Shown here: piece after piece, positions 29,589 through 38,149 of the stretch
How positions within the stretch are numbered: position 1 is the first letter of the stretch
How the letters are laid out: each line of letters begins with the position of its first letter
Assembly: GCF_000300275.1 (NCBI RefSeq)
Contig: NZ_AMRN01000001.1
Span: 310,001-374,000 of the forward strand
Direction of reading: 5' to 3'
Source: Thalassospira profundimaris WP0211
Lineage (GTDB): Bacteria; Pseudomonadota; Alphaproteobacteria; Rhodospirillales; Thalassospiraceae
DNA: 64,000 bases
Made by a program: the position numbers and the translations under genes
Notes under the pieces: model-generated
Told to the model about the DNA's origin: nothing
What the model saw: the letters and a program-made list of their open reading frames with translations, nothing else
Databases searched by the model: none

Positions 29589-30398
29589 ATGACGACCGAA
29601 ATCTCCCAGACCGCGACCGATCTTTTTGAACGCATGCGTGCGACCAATCCGTTGGTTCAGTGCATCACCAACTATGTTGCGATGAATTATGCGGCCAATG
29701 TTTTGTTGGCGGCGGGTGCATCGCCCGCGATGGTTCACACGCCTGAAGAATCCGGTGAATTTGCCGCAATTGCCGGTGCGCTGACGGTCAATATCGGCAC
29801 CCTTTCGCCCAACTGGGTCGAAGGCATGATTGCCGCGGCCAAATCGGCCAATAAAGCTGGCACGCCCTGGGTACTTGATCCGGTGGCGCATTTTGCCACC
29901 GGGTATCGCCGCGATGCCGTGGCAGCGCTTTTGAAACTCAAACCCACCGTCATTCGCGGCAACGCATCGGAAATCATTGCCCTTGGCGGCGGCCAAAGTG
30001 CCGGTCAGGGTGTTGATAGCGGCGATCCGGTCGAACAGGCCGAAGAGGCCGCACTTGGCCTTGCCATCGCACAAGGTGCCATTGTTGCCGTTACGGGCGA
30101 GGTTGATTTTGTCACTGATGGCAAACGATCCGTGCGAGTTGCCGGTGGATCGGACCTGATGCCGAAAATCACCGCCACAGGTTGTTCGCTGACGGCGCTT
30201 GTTGGTGCCTATCTTGCGATTGCACCGGATCAGGCGTTTGAAGCCACCGTTGCCGCCCTTGGCAATTTTGCCGTGGCCGGTGAAATCGCCGCCAAAACGG
30301 CAAACGGCCCGGCATCCTTCATGACAGCCTTTATTGATGGACTGCATCGCCTTGATGGCGCGACTTATGCCAAGAACCTTCGGGTCAATGTTCTATGA
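29589..30398 (+). CDS. thiM: Hydroxyethylthiazole kinase
   Basis: Salvage kinase that phosphorylates 4-methyl-5-(2-hydroxyethyl)thiazole for thiamine synthesis. It has 269 residues, a ribokinase-like fold. Motifs seen are PLVQCITNYVAMNYAAN at ~21-37, APAMVH-type region ASPAMVHTPEE and the catalytic C199 (ITATGCSLTALVGA). GGAG lies 8 nt before the ATG. The stop overlaps the thiE start (ATGA), and the TPP riboswitch upstream controls the pair. Confidence 0.97.
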   Translation: MTTEISQTATDLFERMRATNPLVQCITNYVAMNYAANVLLAAGASPAMVHTPEESGEFAAIAGALTVNIGTLSPNWVEGMIAAAKSANKAGTPWVLDPVAHFATGYRRDAVAALLKLKPTVIRGNASEIIALGGGQSAGQGVDSGDPVEQAEEAALGLAIAQGAIVAVTGEVDFVTDGKRSVRVAGGSDLMPKITATGCSLTALVGAYLAIAPDQAFEATVAALGNFAVAGEIAAKTANGPASFMTAFIDGLHRLDGATYAKNLRVNVL

Positions 30399-31042
30399 AG
30401 TCGTTTGATCTGTCGCTTTATCTCGTACTTGATCCCGATCTCTGTCGCGACCATTCGATGGTGGAAACCACGATGGCCGCGATTGCAGGCGGTGCCACCC
30501 TTATTCAGTTGCGCGATAAAAAGGCCGGGACCGAGGGCCTCATTCGCGTTGGTCGGGAATTAATGCGCGCGATGGAAGGCACAAACGTGCCACTGATCGT
30601 GAATGACGATATTGATGCCGCCATTGCCATTGGTGCACATGGCCTGCATGTCGGTCAGGATGATCTGCCATCGCAAATTGCCCGCGACCGCCTTGGCCCG
30701 GACAAAATCATCGGCCTGTCGATTGAAAGCGAAGATGTCGCGCAAAAGGTGGACCACACGATTGTCGATTATGTCGGCATCGGCCCGATATTTGCCACCG
30801 CAACCAAGCCCGACCATAAACCGGCGATCGGCTTTGACGGGCTTGAAAAACTGGTGCGGATGGTCGGCCTGCCATCGGTTGCGATTGGCGGGCTTAAGGG
30901 TGAACACGCCCTGCCGGCTCTTGAAAGCGGTGCTGACGGCATTGCCGTTGTCTCGGCGATTTGTGGACAGCCCGATCCAAAACAGGCCACCGCATATATC
31001 GCCCAAAAACTCAAATCAGCGCGGGCTTATCTGTCGCAGTAA
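30395..31042 (+). CDS. thiE: Thiamine phosphate synthase
   Basis: Joins HMP-pyrophosphate and thiazole phosphate to give thiamine monophosphate. It has 215 residues, a TIM barrel. Key segments are LIQLRDKKAG (Q38, R40, K42), LIVNDDIDAAIAIGAHGLHVGQDDLP with the Mg-binding Asp residues, and VGIGPIFATATKPDHKPAIG. It overlaps thiM by 4 nt. Only salvage and coupling functions are here; thiC/thiG lie elsewhere. Confidence 0.97.
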   Translation: MKSFDLSLYLVLDPDLCRDHSMVETTMAAIAGGATLIQLRDKKAGTEGLIRVGRELMRAMEGTNVPLIVNDDIDAAIAIGAHGLHVGQDDLPSQIARDRLGPDKIIGLSIESEDVAQKVDHTIVDYVGIGPIFATATKPDHKPAIGFDGLEKLVRMVGLPSVAIGGLKGEHALPALESGADGIAVVSAICGQPDPKQATAYIAQKLKSARAYLSQ

Positions 31043-31221
31043 CCTTGGGCTTTCGCGGTTCAGATCTCCAATGACCAGAGCTGTTATGGGACGCAAAACG
31101 CATGGCTGTTGCGCCCAAATAACAATGACCGGCACGGAAATGCCCCATTTGCGCCGTTAATTTTTCGGCTTCGTAGCGCAAGTTATCAGGCATCAACCAA
31201 GAACAACCGCGCGAGGAAGCC

Positions 31222-31527
31222 ATGCTGAGATCTCTGCGTAGTAAGCCGGTTGCCATTGCCCTGATTGGGCTTATGACGATCACGACAGCCGGGCTGGCTG
31301 CAATCAAGGTCGCACCCAAACCGACCACCGACAGCGTTACCATCCATTCCGAAATGGTCCGGGGTGAAGTGACCCTGCGCCACCCCGATGGCACCATCGC
31401 CATCAGGCGTGATTGCGTCCGCTTCCCGTGCAAAATTGACATCTCGTCGCTTGAACGCGGGGACTATGACGTCACACTGACAAATGGCGACGAAAGCCAG
31501 AAGATGGTAGGACTCTACAAAGAGTAG
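31222..31527 (+). CDS. Small exported protein of unknown function
   Basis: A 101-residue protein I do not recognise. A basic start and one hydrophobic helix (AIALIGLMTITTAGLAAI, ~11-28) look like an uncleaved anchor or signal peptide. The rest is a short beta-rich domain: VRGEVTLRHPDGTIAIRRDC, a Cys pair CVRFPC (two cysteines 5 apart, a possible disulfide) and DISSLERGDYDVTLTNGDESQ. GAGGAAGCC before the ATG is a good ribosome binding site. It stands alone between thiE and sodB. Confidence 0.7.
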   Translation: MLRSLRSKPVAIALIGLMTITTAGLAAIKVAPKPTTDSVTIHSEMVRGEVTLRHPDGTIAIRRDCVRFPCKIDISSLERGDYDVTLTNGDESQKMVGLYKE

Positions 31528-31660
31528 GCATCCCGCCTGCGCCAAGACCCAAACCGTTCAAATTTTTCCGGAAAATCCGGGAACGTTTTGATGGCCTGAA
31601 TGTTCATCATATATCGAACCATTCAAAGGTAATATGGCGATGCGTTGCATAAACGCTCGT

Positions 31661-31683
31661 CCGTGCTAGATAAAGTAGCACGG
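31661..31683. promoter_or_regulatory. Inverted repeat upstream of sodB
   Basis: CCGTGCTA (31661-31668) and TAGCACGG (31676-31683) are perfect 8-bp arms around GATAAAG, 140 bp before the sodB start. No T-run follows. It could be an operator or a 5' leader hairpin; the rest of the 296-bp gap shows nothing else clear. Confidence 0.4.
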
Positions 31684-31823
31684 GTAACGACCCGGATGCG
31701 CCAGTCGGCCCGGCAACAAAGGTTTCCAAGATGTTGCACGGGATTTTCACTTTTATCGACGGCGCAAAAAGGGATATGTTGCGTTACCGCACAGATTAAT
31801 AATGAAAGTCGAGGAACTGTATC

Positions 31824-32429
31824 ATGGCATTTGAACTCCCAGCACTTCCGTATGCATATGACGCGCTTGCGCCGGTCATGTCCGCTGAAACCCTTGAGTT
31901 TCACCATGACAAACATCACAACGCCTATGTTGTGAACGGCAACAAGCTGCTCGAAGGTTCGGGCCTTGAAGGCAAGTCGCTTGAAGAAGTTGTTGTTGCA
32001 TCTTACGGCGACGCTTCCAAAGCAGGCCTGTTCAACAACGCTGCTCAGCACTGGAACCACATTGAGTTCTGGCAGATGATGAAGGGCAATGGCGGCGGCG
32101 CCATCCCGGGTGAACTCGAAAAGAAAATCGTTGAAGATTTCGGCTCTGTCGATGCCTTCAAAGAAGCCTTCATTCAGGCTGGCGTAACCCAGTTCGGTTC
32201 TGGCTGGTGCTGGCTTGCGATGGACAAGTCCGGTAAACTGGTTGTCACCAAGACCCCGAACGCGGAAAACCCGCTTGTTCACGGTCAGACCCCGCTGCTC
32301 GGTTGTGATGTTTGGGAACACTCCTACTACATCGATTACCGCAACGCGCGTCCGGACTATGTCAAAGCCTTCCTCGACAGCCTGGTTAACTGGGAATATG
32401 TCGCAGAGCGCTTCTCCAAAGCTGGCTAA
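31824..32429 (+). CDS. sodB: Superoxide dismutase, Fe type
   Basis: Dismutates superoxide in the cytoplasm. It has 201 residues without signal peptide. Metal ligands are H27 (EFHHDKHH), H79 (NAAQHWNHIEFW), D162 and H166 (GCDVWEHSYYIDY). Q75 next to the active site is the Fe-type marker (Mn enzymes carry Gly there and a Gln elsewhere). GAGGAACTG precedes the ATG. It is monocistronic with its own terminator. Confidence 0.96.
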   Translation: MAFELPALPYAYDALAPVMSAETLEFHHDKHHNAYVVNGNKLLEGSGLEGKSLEEVVVASYGDASKAGLFNNAAQHWNHIEFWQMMKGNGGGAIPGELEKKIVEDFGSVDAFKEAFIQAGVTQFGSGWCWLAMDKSGKLVVTKTPNAENPLVHGQTPLLGCDVWEHSYYIDYRNARPDYVKAFLDSLVNWEYVAERFSKAG

Positions 32430-32456
32430 TCAGCCGACGCTTTGAGACTGAATTAC

Positions 32457-32486
32457 AAAAGCGGCTCCTTCGGGGGCCGCTTTTTT
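32457..32486 (+). terminator. sodB terminator
   Basis: GCGGCTCC (32461-32468), loop TTCG, GGGGCCGC (32473-32480) then TTTTTT. The UUCG-type loop and T-run make a strong intrinsic terminator. Confidence 0.92.
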
Positions 32487-32506
32487 GTGCGCGCAACACA
32501 AACAAT

Positions 32507-32537
32507 GAAAAACCCCGCCGGCGAACCGGCGGGGTTT
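32507..32537 (-). terminator. Terminator of the ALDH7 gene
   Basis: On the minus strand AACCCCGCCGG-TTCG-CCGGCGGGGTT is an 11-bp stem followed by TTTCATTG. It lies 26 nt after the ALDH7 stop. Confidence 0.9.
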
Positions 32538-32562
32538 GGATCGAAACCGATCAGACGCGTGA

Positions 32563-34062
32563 TCAGATGTCGAATTTGATGCCCTGAGCCAGCGGCAGCT
32601 CGCGGGAATAGTTGATCGTGTTGGTTGCGCGGCGCATATAGCCTTTCCACGCATCCGAACCGGATTCACGACCGCCACCGGTTTCTTTTTCACCACCGAA
32701 GGCACCACCGATTTCAGCACCGGACGGACCGATATTGACGTTGGCGATACCGCAATCGGAACCAACCGAGGACAGGAACAGTTCGGTTTCACGCAGATCG
32801 GTCGAGAAGATGCACGATGACAGACCCTGCGGGACGTCATTCTGAAGCGCGATGGCTTCTTCAAGCGTCTCATAGGTCATGACATAGAGGATCGGTGCGA
32901 AGGTTTCGTGACGCACAGTCTCGGTCTGGCCCGGCATTTCAACCACCGACGGGGTGACATAGAACGCGTTCGGGTATTCCGATTCCAGGGTACGTTCGCC
33001 GCCATGCACGGTGCCGCCGTCTTTCTTGGCATTGGCAAGCGCAGTCTGCATATTGGTGTAGGCTTCCTCATCAATCAGCGGACCAACCAGAACACCATCG
33101 GCCAGCGGATCGCCAATTTTCACCGACTTGTAAGCCGCAATGATTTTCGGCAGCAGCTGATCCTTGACGTCCTTGTGAACAATCAAACGACGAAGCGACG
33201 TGCAACGCTGACCACAGGTGCCAACAGCCGAGAACACAACCGCACGCACGGTCATGTCCAGATCGGCCGACGGGGTGACGATCATGGCGTTGTTGCCACC
33301 AAGTTCAAGAATAGTACGGCCAAAGCGCTGCGCAACACGCGGGGCAACTTCGCGGCCCATGCGGGTCGAACCGGTGGCTGAAATCAGCGCGACGTCACGG
33401 CTGTCGGTCATGATTTCACCGATTTCACGATCACCCACAACGACCTGATGCAGGTTAGCCGGTGCATCACCGAATTTGGCAATCGCCTTTTCCAGGATCT
33501 TCTGGCAGGCAAGGGCAGTAACCGGGGTCTTTTCCGACGGTTTCCAGATCACAGCATTGCCACAAGCCAGTGCAAGCGCAGTGTTCCATGCCCAAGGCGC
33601 AACCGGGAAGTTAAAGGCGGTGATCAGGCCTACAACACCCAGCGGATGCCAGTTTTCCATCATCTTGTGGCCTGGACGTTCGGACGCGATGGTCAGACCA
33701 TAAAGCTGACGCGACAGGCCGACTGCGAAGTCGCAGATGTCGATCATTTCCTGAACTTCGCCAAGACCTTCCTGATAGATCTTGCCGCATTCAAGCGATA
33801 CGAGACGGCCCAGCGGTTCCTTGGCCGCGCGCAGTTCTTCACCCAGAAGACGGACCAGTTCGCCACGACGCGGACCGGGAACCTGACGCCATGCGCCAAA
33901 TGCCTTTTTGGCATTGCCGATAACATCGGTCATCTCAGCCGGGGTGGTTTCGGTGACACTGGCGAATTCCGAACCGTCAACCGGGGTCTGGACACTGAGG
34001 GTGCCATCGGCAATCTCGGCTTCGGACAGACCAAGTTCGGTCAGAATGGATTTGTAGCTCAC
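32563..34062 (-). CDS. amaB: ALDH7-family aldehyde dehydrogenase (2-aminoadipate semialdehyde dehydrogenase, AmaB-like)
   Basis: NAD-dependent oxidation of 2-aminoadipate 6-semialdehyde/piperideine-6-carboxylate to 2-aminoadipate in lysine catabolism is the usual ALDH7 role. It has 499 residues. The catalytic pair is Glu in LELGGNNAMIV and Cys in GTCGQRCTSLRRL, the latter being the ALDH7 form; the NAD site ATGSTRMGREVAP precedes them and EKETGGGRESGSDAWK closes the fold. A 318-bp structured gap separates it from the aminotransferase gene upstream, so it probably has its own promoter. The substrate is inferred from family and neighbours. Confidence 0.88.
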   Translation of the reverse strand: MSYKSILTELGLSEAEIADGTLSVQTPVDGSEFASVTETTPAEMTDVIGNAKKAFGAWRQVPGPRRGELVRLLGEELRAAKEPLGRLVSLECGKIYQEGLGEVQEMIDICDFAVGLSRQLYGLTIASERPGHKMMENWHPLGVVGLITAFNFPVAPWAWNTALALACGNAVIWKPSEKTPVTALACQKILEKAIAKFGDAPANLHQVVVGDREIGEIMTDSRDVALISATGSTRMGREVAPRVAQRFGRTILELGGNNAMIVTPSADLDMTVRAVVFSAVGTCGQRCTSLRRLIVHKDVKDQLLPKIIAAYKSVKIGDPLADGVLVGPLIDEEAYTNMQTALANAKKDGGTVHGGERTLESEYPNAFYVTPSVVEMPGQTETVRHETFAPILYVMTYETLEEAIALQNDVPQGLSSCIFSTDLRETELFLSSVGSDCGIANVNIGPSGAEIGGAFGGEKETGGGRESGSDAWKGYMRRATNTINYSRELPLAQGIKFDI

Positions 34063-34167
34063 AGTAAAACTCCCTTCGTTTTAAACTTTCCGGCGCGGAT
34101 CACCGGCAAATTCGATCTCTGTTCAATCCCTAGAGGGCGTCGCGTTTAATCTGCATCATTTTGCCGG

Positions 34168-34359
34168 GGGGCAGCCTTCTGTCCCACAAGGAAATATCCG
34201 CAGAGCGTAGCGGGGCTACGGTCAAGGATTTTGACGCAGTGGGGCGGAAGGCTGTCCCGGCCCGAAGGGTTTGATTTTGGCGATGTTTCGCGGCGTTACA
34301 CCGTTTGACCGATGCGCCGCATCGCTCTGCACGCTGTGCCTTGCCAAACGGCTCGCCAA
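34168..34359. repeat. Structured non-coding element with nested palindromes
   Basis: Two adjacent palindromic units fill the 34063-34380 gap. Unit 1: arms 34168-34185 and 34241-34258 pair over 18 bp (with three G-U pairs) and enclose small hairpins, CGTAGC-GGG-GCTACG (34206-34220), GTCAA-N5-TTGAC (34221-34235) and perhaps GGA-AATA-TCC. Unit 2: nested inverted repeats TTGGCGA/TCGCCAA (34277-34283, 34353-34359), CCGTTTG/CAAACGG (34301-34307, 34345-34351) and CGATGCG-C-CGCATCG (34310-34324). A 79-codon minus-strand ORF across it looks spurious. It resembles a REP/MITE-like repeat or structured RNA; identity unknown. Confidence 0.55.
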
Positions 34360-34380
34360 AAACAAACAAAATAATACAGA

Positions 34381-35706
34381 TTAAACACGACTCCCTCTAG
34401 TATCCGCCACCTTGGGCAGCAGTTTGGCGATGATGGCAAAGGCCTCATCAACCTGATCAAACGGAATGGTCAAAGGTGCCAGCAGGCGCACCACATTGGC
34501 TTGCTCACCACTTGGCATTAACAATAGCCCGTTATCACGGGCCAGTTGCAACAAGCATTGCAGACGTTTAGGTGACGGTTTGCCGTCATCTGCAATCAAT
34601 TCAAAGGCGCGCATCGCCCCGATGCCGCGCATGTTGCCGATCACATGCCCGCCGGGCAGATCGCACAACCATGCGATATGGGTGGCGTATTTCTCACCAA
34701 GCTGCTTGGCACGGGCCATAAGCTTGTCGGCCTCGAGCACCTCAAACACGCCGATTGCTGCCGCGCACGCCACCGGATTGCCGGAATAAGTACCACCAAG
34801 CCCGCCCGGGGCCAGCGCATTCAGGACATCCTCGGCACCGGTGATGGCTGCCAGCGGGAAGCCACCGCCAATGCCCTTGCCCATGACAAGGATATCGGGC
34901 GCAACACCGGCATGCTCAATGGCAAACATCTTACCAGTTCTGGCAAAGCCCGACTGGATTTCATCGGCAATCAAAACCATGCCGTTTTCATCACACAGGC
35001 GACGCAGGGCGACAAGAAATTCCCCATCCGCGGCACGAAAACCGCCTTCGCCCTGAACGGGTTCAATCACCACCGCCCCGACCGATGCAGGATCGGCAGA
35101 AACAGCAAACAGCTTGGCGATGGCGGCCATCGCATCATCGACAGATACACCGGTTTCGGGGCATGGATATGGCAGATGCCAAACCGGCCCCGGCAATGGA
35201 CCCAGCCCGGTTTTATAGGGTTTGGTTTTGCCCGTCAGCGCAAGGGTCGCAAGCGTCCTGCCATGGAAGCCGCCTTCAAAGGCAATCACCCCGGTGCGGC
35301 CGGTAAAGGCGCGCGCAAGCTTCAGCGCGTTTTCCATCGCCTCTGCCCCGGAATTGGTCAGCATTGATTTTGCCGGACCTTCAATCGGGCAGTTTTCAGC
35401 CAGCCACTCCGTTACCGCGACATAGGGTTCATGCGGCAACGCGTTATAACAGCTGTGGGTAAAACGTGCGCACTGGTCGGCAACGCGTTCCATCACCACC
35501 GGATTGCGATGCCCGACAGTCAAAACACCGATCCCGCCAATGAAATCGAGATAGCGTTTGCCTTCGACATCCCATGCCTCGGCATTTAGCGCGCGATCCA
35601 GATAGACCGGATGCACATTGCGCACCCCGGCCGATACCGACGCGATTGCGCGGTCGCGCATCTGCGTGCTGTCCTGGGCTGGTTTGGTGTTTTCGTCACG
35701 GGGCAT
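34381..35706 (-). CDS. Class III aminotransferase (GabT/2-aminoadipate type)
   Basis: PLP-dependent class III aminotransferase of 441 residues. The PLP-phosphate motif TNSGAEAMENALKLAR, the Asp of LIADEIQSGFARTGKMF and the Schiff-base lysine in LVMGKGIGGGFPLAAI are all present. The family covers 4-aminobutyrate, 5-aminovalerate, lysine-6- and 2-aminoadipate aminotransferases, and the sequence alone does not decide. Between an FAD oxidase and an ALDH7 gene, a lysine, 5-aminovalerate or 2-aminoadipate substrate is most likely. It lies 31 nt after the oxidase gene, in one operon. Confidence 0.88.
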   Translation of the reverse strand: MPRDENTKPAQDSTQMRDRAIASVSAGVRNVHPVYLDRALNAEAWDVEGKRYLDFIGGIGVLTVGHRNPVVMERVADQCARFTHSCYNALPHEPYVAVTEWLAENCPIEGPAKSMLTNSGAEAMENALKLARAFTGRTGVIAFEGGFHGRTLATLALTGKTKPYKTGLGPLPGPVWHLPYPCPETGVSVDDAMAAIAKLFAVSADPASVGAVVIEPVQGEGGFRAADGEFLVALRRLCDENGMVLIADEIQSGFARTGKMFAIEHAGVAPDILVMGKGIGGGFPLAAITGAEDVLNALAPGGLGGTYSGNPVACAAAIGVFEVLEADKLMARAKQLGEKYATHIAWLCDLPGGHVIGNMRGIGAMRAFELIADDGKPSPKRLQCLLQLARDNGLLLMPSGEQANVVRLLAPLTIPFDQVDEAFAIIAKLLPKVADTRGSRV

Positions 35707-35737
35707 GTGGGGCTGCTCCGACCTTTTTGTTAATGAT

Positions 35738-36925
35738 TTAAATGACGTTCAGTTCAAGCACCGGGGCATTGTCACGGATGCGCTCATAGCCAAACACCGA
35801 CAGATCAAGGGTTTCATAGCCGTTTGTTGCAATCAGTTCGGCAATACCACGACCAACCGCCGGGCTTTGTTGCAGGCCATGGCCCGAGAACCCGTTGGCA
35901 AAGATGAAGTTTTTAACGTCCGTGTGACGGCCCAGAATCGCGTTCTGATCCAGCAGGTTATAGGAATAGTGACCCGCCCAGGCATTAACGACCTTGATCG
36001 CCTCAAACCTTTCGCAACGCTCATACAGGCCGGGCCAGATGATGTCGTCGAACAGGCTGTGATCGACATCGAAATCCCAGCATTCCGGATCGCGATCCTT
36101 GGGCGGGGCGATGCCGGTAATAAAGAACTCGCCTTCCGGACGGACATAAAGGCCGCTTGGATCAATCAACATCGGGCAGGATGCACTGATGTCTTCCGCG
36201 TCCCGGCAATTGAACACAAAGATGCAGCGTTTGCGCGGCTCGACCGGAATTTCAAGGCCGGCCATGCGGGCAACCTTTGATCCGCCGGTGCCCGCCGCAT
36301 TGACAAGCTGGCCACAGCCAAAACGACGACCGTCTTTCAGGATAACACCGGTGACCTGATCACCATCCCGCATGACATCGACGACTTCGCCGTCAATGTA
36401 TTCGGCACCACGGCGACGTGCCTGTTTGCGAAATGACTGCATCAGGCAATAGGCATCAAACCAACCCTCACCCGTGCGTCCCCAGCAACCAGCCGCCAGA
36501 TCGGATGTATTCATCCATGGGTATTTCGCGGCCAAATCATCGGGCTCCATCCAGATGATGTCACCGCCAAACTCGGTCTGCGTTGCATGGTTTTGGCGCA
36601 GGATATCGCGGCCCTGATCGGTGGCCAGAATGAGATAGCCCTTTTCATGCAGGGCGATGTCGACTTCGGGATCAAGATCTCGGTTCAGATTACGCAGGAA
36701 CTGAATGCCATAGGCCGACATTTCAATATTGATCGGGGTCGAGAATTGCTGGCGGATTGAGGCCGCCGAAAGTGCGGTCGAGCAGAACTCGTAGGTCGAG
36801 TCTTTCTCGATCACCAGAACCCGGCCCTTGAAATCATCACGGCCCGTCAGATGCCATGCGATGGAACTGCCGATAACCGCACCACCGACGATGATCACAT
36901 CATAATTTTCGTCAACAGAACCCAT
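35738..36925 (-). CDS. FAD-dependent amino-acid oxidase/dehydrogenase (DAO family)
   Basis: A DAO-fold flavoprotein of 395 residues. The dinucleotide motif is VIIVGGAVIGSSIAWHL (~10-26), followed by SAASIRQQFSTPINI as in FOXRED1-like proteins; the C-terminal FAD segment is FIFANGFSGHGLQQSPAVGRGIA. No signal peptide. It may oxidise a secondary or primary amine such as L-pipecolate (the AmaA role) or a D-amino acid; this is inferred from the ALDH7 neighbour. First gene of the leftward operon, divergent from the LysR gene. Confidence 0.85.
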   Translation of the reverse strand: MGSVDENYDVIIVGGAVIGSSIAWHLTGRDDFKGRVLVIEKDSTYEFCSTALSAASIRQQFSTPINIEMSAYGIQFLRNLNRDLDPEVDIALHEKGYLILATDQGRDILRQNHATQTEFGGDIIWMEPDDLAAKYPWMNTSDLAAGCWGRTGEGWFDAYCLMQSFRKQARRRGAEYIDGEVVDVMRDGDQVTGVILKDGRRFGCGQLVNAAGTGGSKVARMAGLEIPVEPRKRCIFVFNCRDAEDISASCPMLIDPSGLYVRPEGEFFITGIAPPKDRDPECWDFDVDHSLFDDIIWPGLYERCERFEAIKVVNAWAGHYSYNLLDQNAILGRHTDVKNFIFANGFSGHGLQQSPAVGRGIAELIATNGYETLDLSVFGYERIRDNAPVLELNVI

Positions 36926-37156
36926 TCTTGCCTTCTACCCGATGCAAATTGTTACTTTCCGGCCATTGATGAACCGGCATTTTGCGGTGGTGCGCTGGAA
37001 ACCGTTACCCGAATGAAGGGGGAGCCATCCTTCCAAAACATTCCAAAGTAACAGTATTCCAGCGCGGTTGGCTTTCAGCCCAAACGCTTCTTGGGGTGGC
37101 GCGAGGGGGCTTTGAACCGTTTAAAACCGTACGCCTTGGCTGCAAAGCAAACAAAC

Positions 37157-37175
37157 GATATATTCGCACCATATC
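37157..37175. promoter_or_regulatory. Possible LysR-type operator
   Basis: GATAT-N9-ATATC is a perfect interrupted palindrome containing the T-N11-A pattern, 29 bp before the LysR start in the 279-bp divergent gap with the FAD oxidase gene. Position fits autoregulation and control of the operon. Confidence 0.5.
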
Positions 37176-37204
37176 ATTCCATTTTGTTATGAACTGGTTT
37201 TGCC

Positions 37205-38137
37205 ATGCGTCGCGTCCTGCCATCCCTTACTGCCCTGCAATTCTTTGAAAGTTCGGCCCGTCATCTGTCTTTCACCCGCGCGGCAGAGGAACTGAATGTC
37301 ACGCAAAGCGCAATCAGCCGTCAGATCCGTGCGCTTGAGGAATATCTCGGACGGGATCTTTTTCGCCGCGTGAAGAAACGCCTGAAACTGACCGCGGCCG
37401 GTGAAGCCTATGCCGCACAGGTGCGTGACCTTCTGGATCGGGCAGAGGCCGCCACGCTTCAGGTCATGGCTTATTCCGATGCGGGCGGGATGCTTAATGT
37501 CGGGACGCTACCAACCTTTGGCGCGCGCTGGCTTGTGCCGCGCCTTGGTGATTTCAAGGCAACCTGGCCGGACATTCAGCTCAATCTCATTACCCAGACG
37601 CGCGAGTTCAATTTCGACCGCGAGGGTATTGATATCGCCATTCACTTTGGCGAAGACAACCTGCCCGGCTGTGTGACGCATCGTTTGATGGGCGAAACCC
37701 TGATTGCCGTCTGTGCGCCCAAGCTGCTTAAGGAAAATGACGATCTGCCGATTGCGCGCGAACGCGTGCGTAACTGTACGCTTTTGCAGCATTCCACCCG
37801 CCCGCGCGCCTGGCAGGACTGGCTTGCGGCCACCGGCGTTGCCGTGGTCGATGAATTGGCTGGCCCCCGGTTTGAACATTTCCACATGGTGATTCAGGCA
37901 GCTGTGGCTGGCCTTGGACTGGCACTTTTGCCGGAATTTCTGGTGCGTGAAGAACTTGAAAGCGGGCGTCTGGTCGCACCGTTTGATGTAGCGATCCCCA
38001 ATCAGCACGCCTATTACGTCGTGTATCCCAAGGAAAAGGAAAACAACTTTGCGGTCCGCGCGTTTCGCGACTGGCTGATTGCAACGTGCCGAACCGAACA
38101 GGATGGTCGCACCATCCCGTCCGGCTCTGCGGCCTGA
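37205..38137 (+). CDS. LysR-family transcriptional regulator (GcvA-like)
   Basis: A LysR regulator of 310 residues. The winged HTH is at ~6-65 (LSFTRAAEELNVTQSAISRQIRALE cut to its core AAEELNVTQSAISRQIRALE) and the periplasmic-binding-like effector domain follows (LNVGTLPTFGARWLVPRL, VIQAAVAGLGLALLPEFL). It is of the GcvA subtype. It diverges from the FAD oxidase-aminotransferase operon, which it most likely controls; a lysine-derived inducer is inference. It converges with hmuV 12 nt away. Confidence 0.93.
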   Translation: MRRVLPSLTALQFFESSARHLSFTRAAEELNVTQSAISRQIRALEEYLGRDLFRRVKKRLKLTAAGEAYAAQVRDLLDRAEAATLQVMAYSDAGGMLNVGTLPTFGARWLVPRLGDFKATWPDIQLNLITQTREFNFDREGIDIAIHFGEDNLPGCVTHRLMGETLIAVCAPKLLKENDDLPIARERVRNCTLLQHSTRPRAWQDWLAATGVAVVDELAGPRFEHFHMVIQAAVAGLGLALLPEFLVREELESGRLVAPFDVAIPNQHAYYVVYPKEKENNFAVRAFRDWLIATCRTEQDGRTIPSGSAA

Positions 38138-38149
38138 CACCCCCCGATA

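Noticed and set aside
34130-34369. 79-codon minus-strand ORF in the gap between the ALDH7 and aminotransferase genes
   Set aside because: It covers the palindromic element; composition follows the inverted repeats and there is no Shine-Dalgarno or family resemblance.
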